From the NCBI GenBank assembly GCA_002428525.1, contig DIWU01000008.1, positions 114,443 through 178,442 on the forward strand: 64,000 nucleotides of DNA, read 5' to 3'. The notes beneath the pieces are model-generated. The model was given only the letters and a program-made list of their open reading frames with translations. It was not told the origin of the DNA and did no database searches. Position numbers and translations under genes: made by a program. Numbering within the stretch: position 1 is the stretch's first letter; the number at the start of each line of letters is the position of its first letter. Source of the DNA: a bacterium UBP14_UBA6098 (GTDB lineage: Bacteria > UBP14 > UBA6098). Shown here piece after piece: positions 59,351-64,000 of this stretch.

Positions 59351-60022
59351 TTACTCTCGCAGGTTTGCGAAATAGCAAAAATCCGCGAGTTCGCATTCAT
59401 TGCAACGAGGCTTCTGCGGCCGACAAAGCTTTTTCCCGAGGTCGATTATATTTAAGTGCAAATCCATCATTAGATTAGAAGGACATAACTCCGTCATTCT
59501 CCGCTGAATCTCGATCGCCGAACTGCCCTCGGGAAAAAACCCGATCCTGCAAAGTATCCTGCGAATGTGAGTATCCACCGGAAAATACCGCGCACCGGTG
59601 TGAAAAAGCAAAAACACCGCCGCGGTTTTCTCACCAATACCGTCGCGAGAGTTGAGCCATTCAAAGGCCTCCGCGGGCGGAATTCCTAAAAGAAAATCCG
59701 CCGAATAACTGCCTTCGCGCCGATAAATAGCCTCCAGCAAAGCCTTTATCCTCGGCGCGCGCTGGTGCATCATCCCCGCAGGGCGAATAGCCTCGGCGAT
59801 CTCGCCGATTTCGGCCCCGGCAACCGCCGCCCAATCGCCAAAACGCGCCCAAAGGCGAGCGTAACCGAGATCGCGGTTGTTATCGTTTGTATTTTGGGAA
59901 AGAAGCCCCGCCACAAGGGCTCCTGTGGTGCCGCCCTCGCGCGGGGGCTTGTGCGCGTTGCCGGTCCGAATACCTAAAAGCCCGTGCAGTTTAACGATGT
60001 TTTCTAAAGACAGATTCGACAT
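59351..60022 (-). CDS. nth: Endonuclease III-family DNA glycosylase
   Basis: A 223-aa base-excision-repair enzyme. It has the helix-hairpin-helix LNSRDGIGEKTAAVFLLF with the catalytic lysine, the catalytic aspartate in YFPVDTHIRRILCRIGFF, and a C-terminal [4Fe-4S] motif Cx6Cx2Cx5C (CRPQKPRCNECELADFC). The N-terminal TTGALVAGLLSQNTND contains the QxTxD-like helix with SQNTND. It overlaps the thioesterase gene by 32 nt and is probably co-translated. MutY and OGG-type enzymes are excluded by the motif details only tentatively. Confidence 0.9.
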   Translation of the reverse strand: MSNLSLENIVKLHGLLGIRTGNAHKPPREGGTTGALVAGLLSQNTNDNNRDLGYARLWARFGDWAAVAGAEIGEIAEAIRPAGMMHQRAPRIKALLEAIYRREGSYSADFLLGIPPAEAFEWLNSRDGIGEKTAAVFLLFHTGARYFPVDTHIRRILCRIGFFPEGSSAIEIQRRMTELCPSNLMMDLHLNIIDLGKKLCRPQKPRCNECELADFCYFANLRE

Positions 60023-60428
60023 CCTCGGTCACCATATATTTCCCCACCGCCGAAGCGCTTATTTCTCCGGCCTCCGAGACCACCTCGCCCTCGGCGATAT
60101 AGAACCGCGAACGCGCGCGGGTTAGCCTCGCTTTAACAATGTATCGCCTACCGGTCAGGACAGGCCGAACGAAGCGAACAGTAAGCTCGGCGGTCAAATA
60201 CAAGCTTTTAAAGGTGCTCCAACCCGTCCATCCGAGCGCCTCGTCGAGCACAGCCGAGATAACGCCTCCGTGGGCGATACCATCGTAGCTCGAATGGTCG
60301 GGCCTCGGCGTCCATTCAGTCCTAATCTCGTCGCCAAGAACCTCGAAGGTCAAATCGAGGCCGCTTTTATTTTTAGGGCCGCAGATAAAGCAGTTGTCGT
60401 ATTTCGGTATCTTTTGCCAGTTTTCCAT
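59991..60428 (-). CDS. PaaI-type hotdog-fold thioesterase
   Basis: A 145-aa predicted acyl-CoA thioesterase. It opens KYDNCFICGPKNKSGLDLTF, typical of the CFACG-like subgroup, and has YDGIAHGGVISAVLDEALGW with the HGG core helix, then LTVRFVRPVLTGRRYIVKA. ATG at 60428 precedes that pattern without a clear ribosome site; the frame is open twelve residues further. Substrate unknown. Confidence 0.85.
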   Translation of the reverse strand: MENWQKIPKYDNCFICGPKNKSGLDLTFEVLGDEIRTEWTPRPDHSSYDGIAHGGVISAVLDEALGWTGWSTFKSLYLTAELTVRFVRPVLTGRRYIVKARLTRARSRFYIAEGEVVSEAGEISASAVGKYMVTEDVESVFRKHR

Positions 60429-60536
60429 AAAAGCAATAATAGGAATCAATGTTGAAAATGTCAAGGGAGCTAAGGTTCTAAAAACTCAAATTATTCGAAT
60501 TTAAGGGTTTTCCATTTCCCCTTTTTATATATTATA

Positions 60537-61042
60537 TTAACAGCTAATCGTGGCAAGTAGATTGCTGAAAACCATCGACCACCAAAGCGCGTCGTAGGGG
60601 TATTCGGCAAGCGGTCTCGCGATCAGAGCGAAAAGCGGTTGGAATCTCGATTCAGCGATGAAATCCATTGCGAGAAAATCGCCGGAAAGAAGAAAAACAA
60701 AGGGAACTCGGAAAAGCCAAAGCCTGCCGATATTGACCCTCAGCGCGGCGCGGGCCTTCCCGCGCCCTCGAAACGAGCCACTAACGCGGTTCACGCGACC
60801 ACGAACCCCGCCCCGAAGGAGATCAGAGTGAAGACAACCGGAAAGGCGTTGCCCGTGACGGAGACTGCGGCGGTAGCGTTCTCGCCGAGTTTTCCGGGCC
60901 GGAATGCATCGACGAGGTTATGCAGTGTTTGCAGGAAGTTCGAGATCATAATCGGAACCGAGAGCCTCAGAAGATTGCCGATTATGCTTCCCCGAGTAAG
61001 GTCTTTGGGATAACCGCCCTTATTTCGCGCAGTGTCTGACAT
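60537..61042 (-). pseudogene. Remnant of a MATE-family efflux transporter (internal deletion)
   Basis: Two short frames correspond to opposite ends of one MATE gene. The first (60791-61042, 83 aa) has the N-terminal LTRGSIIGNLLRLSVPIMIS and HNLVDAFRPGKLGENATAAVS, and stops after ISFGAGFVVA. The second (60537-60794, 85 aa, other frame) has SFRGRGKARAALRVNIGRLW and FRVPFVFLL, typical of the late MATE helices, and ends NLLATISC. A normal protein is about 450 aa, so about 280-300 residues are gone and the junction is frame-shifted. It would be non-functional. A collapsed assembly is the alternative. Confidence 0.72.
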
Positions 61043-61081
61043 AAGAGGAGATTATATAGCTTAAAACCGGAAAAGCTTAAT

Positions 61082-61110
61082 AAAAAAGGGCGGAAGAATT
61101 GCCCCCGCCC
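61082..61110 (-). terminator. Rho-independent terminator of the small membrane protein gene
   Basis: GGGCGG (61088-61093) pairs with CCGCCC (61105-61110) around an 11-nt loop. On the minus strand it is followed by six T residues. It lies 24 nt past the stop at 61135 and before the MATE remnant. Confidence 0.8.
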
Positions 61111-61134
61111 ATCTGAACCGGATTTACGCGGGGA

Positions 61135-61533
61135 TCAGCTCGGGGAGCCTTCCCACCACGCCTTGAACTCGTCGCTGAAGATATTGATGAGCAGTATGAT
61201 CCCGAGCACAGTCCCGATCGGGAAGCTGAAAAGCATCAATATTCCAAAGATTATAGCGAGAATCCTCGCCCAGTCCTTCTTGAGGGGAAGGTGTTTTGCG
61301 ATCATGAAATAGAGGATGCCGAAAATGACACTCATGACAATTCCGATTAGCCCGAAGACAATCGTGAGGCCTCCGGCGATAGCGGCCCACGAGTCGTCGC
61401 CCATAGCGAGGACGCCGGTCACGAGGCCGCCGCTGATCATTGCGATAATTGACCCGAGAGTGCCGAGTATAATTGTGATCCAAGCCATAACCTTATAGAT
61501 CGTCACTACGGTTTTTGCCTTTTGCGGTAGCAT
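61135..61533 (-). CDS. Small polytopic membrane protein of unknown function
   Basis: 132 aa with three to four hydrophobic helices (VMAWITIILGTLGSIIAMISGG; LTIVFGLIGIVMSVIFGILY; ILAIIFGILMLFSFPIGTVL), the last followed by SDEFKAWWEGSPS. The pattern is like DUF4064-type small integral membrane proteins. ATG follows AAGGAGGTAAAAAA. It is a single-gene unit with a promoter and terminator. Confidence 0.75.
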   Translation of the reverse strand: MLPQKAKTVVTIYKVMAWITIILGTLGSIIAMISGGLVTGVLAMGDDSWAAIAGGLTIVFGLIGIVMSVIFGILYFMIAKHLPLKKDWARILAIIFGILMLFSFPIGTVLGIILLINIFSDEFKAWWEGSPS

Positions 61534-61563
61534 TTTTTTACCTCCTTTATATATTTATGCAAC

Positions 61564-61591
61564 AATATAACAAAATATCATCGTAATCCAA
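61564..61591 (-). promoter_or_regulatory. Sigma-70-type promoter for the small membrane protein gene
   Basis: On the minus strand TTGGAT (61591-61586), 16 nt, TATATT (61569-61564), leaving about 25-30 nt to the ATG with AAGGAGG in between. Upstream of it two nested inverted repeats are present: GGGTGTTA/TAACACCC (61606-61613 with 61637-61644) and GTTATA/TATAAC (61610-61615 with 61620-61625). Confidence 0.45.
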
Positions 61592-61747
61592 ATTAATATT
61601 TTTTAGGGTGTTATAAAAATATAACAACATAAACTGTAACACCCCACAAATCATAGTATTATGAGCAGTTATAAATAAATAACTTTTTTTTAAACTTTTT
61701 AAAACTATCATCGGGTTAAATTTGAAAATAAAAAAGGGAGTGAGATA

Positions 61748-62194
61748 ATGACGGCCAGCAAAGATTCGTTCGAGGAGAAGAGGCGATTTCCGCGCCTTAA
61801 GGTCGAGGTCGAGGTCGAATATAGAATTATCAATGAGCTTGGCGATCAGAAATCGGCCGCGGTAAACCGAAATTTTGAGATTCGTAAGACCCGCGATATA
61901 AGCCCCTTAGGGGTCTGCATCGATTCCGGAAAACTGATCGAAACGGGGGCTATTATAGAGGTGAAGTTCAGGTTTCCCGGTCAAACCTCCCGCGGAATCG
62001 GCAGGGTGGTTTGGTCGCGCGAGATAGACGGCGCAATACTTTCCGGCATCGAGTTCTTGGCCGTCGAGAACGGCAAGATCGACCAATTCGCTAACACGGT
62101 TGCGCAGTATTATTTCGAGCAGTTCGCGGCGGATAAGTCGAAGCACCTCAACTTCTTAAAAGAGATTATATTGAAATTCACCCCAAAGGGTTGA
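61748..62194 (+). CDS. PilZ-domain protein (probable c-di-GMP receptor)
   Basis: 148 aa, a single PilZ domain. The c-di-GMP-binding RxxxR reads EKRRFPRLKV, and the D/NxSxxG motif reads TRDISPLGVCIDSG. A final GRVVWSREIDGAILSGIEFL completes the barrel, followed by a C-terminal helical tail of about 40 residues. Both key arginines and the motif are intact, so binding is likely. ATG follows GGGAGTGAGATA. It is monocistronic with a strong terminator. No diguanylate cyclase is in the window. Confidence 0.9.
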   Translation: MTASKDSFEEKRRFPRLKVEVEVEYRIINELGDQKSAAVNRNFEIRKTRDISPLGVCIDSGKLIETGAIIEVKFRFPGQTSRGIGRVVWSREIDGAILSGIEFLAVENGKIDQFANTVAQYYFEQFAADKSKHLNFLKEIILKFTPKG

Positions 62195-62229
62195 TTCGGC
62201 TTAGGTTTTCCGTTCGATATTTCGCCACG

Positions 62230-62264
62230 GGCGAAGGGTTTCAACATACCCTTCGCCTTTTTTT
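62230..62264 (+). terminator. Rho-independent terminator of the PilZ gene
   Basis: GGCGAAGGGT (62230-62239) pairs perfectly with ACCCTTCGCC (62248-62257) over an 8-nt loop, followed by seven T residues. Confidence 0.9.
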
Positions 62265-62311
62265 CGCAAAATATTTCAGCGATTTGGCCGAAATATTGCT
62301 ATTCTAAATCC

Positions 62312-62340
62312 TTGACTCGAAGGATAATCAGGATTATTTT
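62312..62340 (+). promoter_or_regulatory. Promoter of holA placed for a leaderless transcript
   Basis: TTGACT (62312-62317), 17 nt, TATTTT (62335-62340). Only seven bases separate the -10 from the ATG at 62348, so transcription would start at or next to the A of the start codon. No Shine-Dalgarno sequence is present between them. Confidence 0.42.
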
Positions 62341-62347
62341 TAAATAA

Positions 62348-63319
62348 ATGGAACCAAAGGGATTCAAACAACTTGTCTCGCAGATACGCTCCGGCGTAAA
62401 GTGCAGTGGATATTACATCTTCGGCGATGAGGCCTATTTGAAGGGCGCGTTCATCGGGGAGATCCGTTCGGCTGTCTTGGCGACGGATTTTGCGGAATTC
62501 AACTTTGACGAGCTTTGGGCTGGAGATCTTCATGACCCGAAGGCCCTTTTCGACGCGGTTCTCGCCCTGCCGATGATGACTGACCGTCGTTTAGTGGTTC
62601 TGCGCGAGGTCGAAAACGGCAACAAGGATTTCCACGAGAAGCTCGCAAGTCTCGATGTGCCGGAGAGTTGCGTTTTTGTTGCCGAGGCCGCGCCGGACAA
62701 GAAGACCTCATACCACAAAACCCTACTCGCTAAGCTCTCCGCCGTCGAATGCTCGATCGAAAAAGACACCGATATGGCCGCTTGGGTGATCGAACTCGGG
62801 GCGCGCTCCGGCGTTAAGTTTTCGCTTCAGATCGCGAATTATCTCGTCGAACGGGCGGGCACGAACCTTCTCGCGCTTTCGGAGGAGATCGAGAAACTCG
62901 CTATCGCGATCGGCGAAAAACAGCCCGCGAAAAACGACATCGACGAGCTTGTCGCAACCTCCCGGAGCGCTAATATCTTTCGCCTGACGGACTGTATCTC
63001 GAGCAGGCAGTTCACCGAAGCCTTGGCTCTCGCGAGTCGGCTTTATGATTTTGGCGAATCGACGATAATGATGATTGCGTTTATTAAATACGAACTATTT
63101 AATTTACTTCAAATAAAAACGGCTTCCGGCGGTGCTGTCAAGCTTCGTTGCCCTGAGTGGAAGGCTAAGAAGTATCGGAACTGGGCGGCAAGTTGGACAA
63201 TAGGTTCTCTGAGGAATTCGGTTGAAGCGCTATCGAGAATCGATATCGGTCTCAAGTCCGGCCGGCTAACCGAGCGAGAAGCATACCTACAGATTATTGC
63301 AGAATTAGCAACCTATTAA
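62348..63319 (+). CDS. holA: DNA polymerase III delta subunit
   Basis: A 323-aa clamp-loader subunit that opens the beta clamp. It has the N-terminal SGYYIFGDEAYLKGAFIGEI, ALPMMTDRRLVVLREVENG, CVFVAEAAPDKKTSYHKTL, LVERAGTNLLALSEEIEKLA, SRSANIFRLTDCISSR and a C-terminal GLKSGRLTEREAYLQIIAEL. Length is normal. It lacks a ribosome site and may be made from a leaderless mRNA. The next gene begins 9 nt later. Confidence 0.92.
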   Translation: MEPKGFKQLVSQIRSGVKCSGYYIFGDEAYLKGAFIGEIRSAVLATDFAEFNFDELWAGDLHDPKALFDAVLALPMMTDRRLVVLREVENGNKDFHEKLASLDVPESCVFVAEAAPDKKTSYHKTLLAKLSAVECSIEKDTDMAAWVIELGARSGVKFSLQIANYLVERAGTNLLALSEEIEKLAIAIGEKQPAKNDIDELVATSRSANIFRLTDCISSRQFTEALALASRLYDFGESTIMMIAFIKYELFNLLQIKTASGGAVKLRCPEWKAKKYRNWAASWTIGSLRNSVEALSRIDIGLKSGRLTEREAYLQIIAELATY

Positions 63320-63328
63320 TGGAGTAAT

Positions 63329-63871
63329 ATGGATAATATCAATGTTGTAAAGAGACAACTAAGCGAAGCTCAAGCATCTCGCGTGCGTTTTGATTTGGGT
63401 TTTCGCGGCATTGTCTCGCTTGCGAGCGCGCTATGTGTTTTTATCTTCGCCGCGATGCTTTCGATTTACGGAAACAGCCTGTTTGTCGCACGCGGCATAG
63501 CGCCGCTGTGTCACGGCGGGATTTGGATCGCGGTTATAGCCGTAAATTTCGGTTTAATTCGCACGGGAATCCAGCTTATCGCGTGGCGAAACGGTTGTCA
63601 TTACGGGGTTATCGTCGAGGGCGAGCGGTCGGGAGGCCTTATGGAAAGCCTTTTCAATGCTGTCTCCGCGTTAATCTTTATTGGGTTGGGAATAGCGGTT
63701 CTTCTCGCCGGCGGAAGCTTTATTGACGGCCTTCGCACCGCGACGCAGATTCCCATGGCCCTGCTTTCGATCACCTTTGGCTTGAGTTCCGCTGAAAGCT
63801 CACTTTTCTATTTTTGGAAGAAGAAATCAGGATTCAATGATTTTATTCATGAAAAATCCGATAGAATATAG
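63329..63871 (+). CDS. Four-helix membrane protein of unknown function
   Basis: 180 aa with four hydrophobic helices (IVSLASALCVFIFAAMLSIY; GGIWIAVIAVNFGLIRTGIQ; LFNAVSALIFIGLGIAVLLA; MALLSITFGLSSAESSLFYF) and charged ends. No family recognised. ATG follows GGAGTAAT. It lies between holA and a probable ABC exporter, perhaps as an accessory to the latter. Confidence 0.7.
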   Translation: MDNINVVKRQLSEAQASRVRFDLGFRGIVSLASALCVFIFAAMLSIYGNSLFVARGIAPLCHGGIWIAVIAVNFGLIRTGIQLIAWRNGCHYGVIVEGERSGGLMESLFNAVSALIFIGLGIAVLLAGGSFIDGLRTATQIPMALLSITFGLSSAESSLFYFWKKKSGFNDFIHEKSDRI

Positions 63872-63883
63872 GTATATATTCTA

Positions 63884-64000
63884 ATGAAAATATTTCTAAG
63901 GCTTTCAAAATCGCTTGTCCCTTATTGGTTGCCTCTAATCGGCGGAATCGTGGCGATGCTTTTATTTACGGTGAGCAATGTTTCTCTTGTTTATATGGTT
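63884..64000 (+). CDS. Start of a probable ABC exporter (runs off window)
   Basis: Thirty-nine codons are visible. After MKIFLRLSKSLVPYW comes a hydrophobic helix (LPLIGGIVAMLLFTVSNVSL). This matches the opening of the transmembrane domain in MsbA-like fused ABC exporters, but the nucleotide-binding domain is outside the window. ATG is 12 nt after the upstream stop. Confidence 0.5.
   Translation, partial: MKIFLRLSKSLVPYWLPLIGGIVAMLLFTVSNVSLVYMV

Noticed and set aside
1..64000. CRISPR arrays, insertion sequences, prophage, rRNA or tRNA genes
   Set aside because: No regularly spaced direct repeats, transposase or integrase motifs, or tRNA/rRNA sequences were found by reading either strand.

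Overview
This 64-kb window is a gene-dense bacterial chromosome segment with moderate GC content and about 55 protein genes. Most of the block from 55 kb down to 26 kb lies on the minus strand. I see no rRNA, tRNA, CRISPR array, insertion sequence or phage gene. The organism looks like an uncultivated, Gram-negative-type lineage of, or near, the FCB superphylum. Six exported proteins end in an NPFN-containing beta-sandwich tail of the FlgD-like/type-A sorting kind. A periplasmic protein at 30.6-31.8 kb matches a family I know mainly from Bacteroidota, where it is usually mislabelled 'asparagine synthetase B'. However, the promoters I can read are sigma-70-like (TTGACA/TTGCAT, 16-18 nt, TATATT/TAATTT), not the Bacteroidota TAnnTTTG type. 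A candidate phylum is therefore more likely than Bacteroidota proper. That placement is inference.

Layout. 1-2.6 kb: membrane pyrophosphatase (runs off the left edge) and peptidyl-tRNA hydrolase. 2.7-10.7 kb: two giant exported multidomain proteins, each with its own terminator. 10.8-12 kb: a PLP aminotransferase. 12.3-15.1 kb (+): mazG, archease, a YggS-type PLP protein and a DUF2520 oxidoreductase. 15.1-18.2 kb (-): folB-folK-deoxynucleoside kinase-panB-panC, a cofactor operon. 18.3-26.1 kb: an exported Ig-like protein, then (+) an exported thermolysin-like metalloprotease followed by a GNAT-like acyltransferase and an extended SDR. 26.1-32.7 kb (-): LolA-like protein, FG-GAP/ASPIC exported protein, degenerate CPBP membrane protein, Nuc-like PLD nuclease, the 'asparagine synthetase B'-like protein, and RicT. 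33-38 kb (-): Trm112-like, PtsN, MreC, MreD, PBP2 and RodA, the elongation machinery without mreB. 38-52 kb (-): AccA and a long envelope-glycan cluster (MraY/WecA-like transferase, several GT2/GT4 enzymes, UbiA-family DPPR-like enzyme, YfhO, LPG-synthase-type membrane protein, WecB, DUF3473 deacetylase). 52-55.6 kb: GlyA, RpiB, AMP nucleosidase and small envelope proteins. 55.7-59.2 kb: two exported phosphoesterases with sorting tails. 59.3-62.2 kb: Nth, a hotdog thioesterase, a MATE-transporter remnant, a small membrane protein and PilZ. 62.3-64 kb (+): HolA, a membrane protein and the start of a probable ABC exporter.

How the genes fit together. Extracellular phosphoesterases, a secreted PLD nuclease, AMP nucleosidase, ribose-5-phosphate isomerase and a deoxynucleoside kinase would together support scavenging of nucleic acids. 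The central block builds the cell wall and a polyprenyl-linked surface glycan. The exported multidomain proteins probably form the cell-surface layer.

The most unusual signal is not a gene. At 32858-32987 a very GC-rich sequence folds into a four-way junction of perfect stems (13, 10, 14 and 6 bp). It sits just after the rodA stop codon and before the ricT promoter. A second pair of long imperfect palindromes occupies the equivalent position at 57158-57299. I cannot assign either to a known family.
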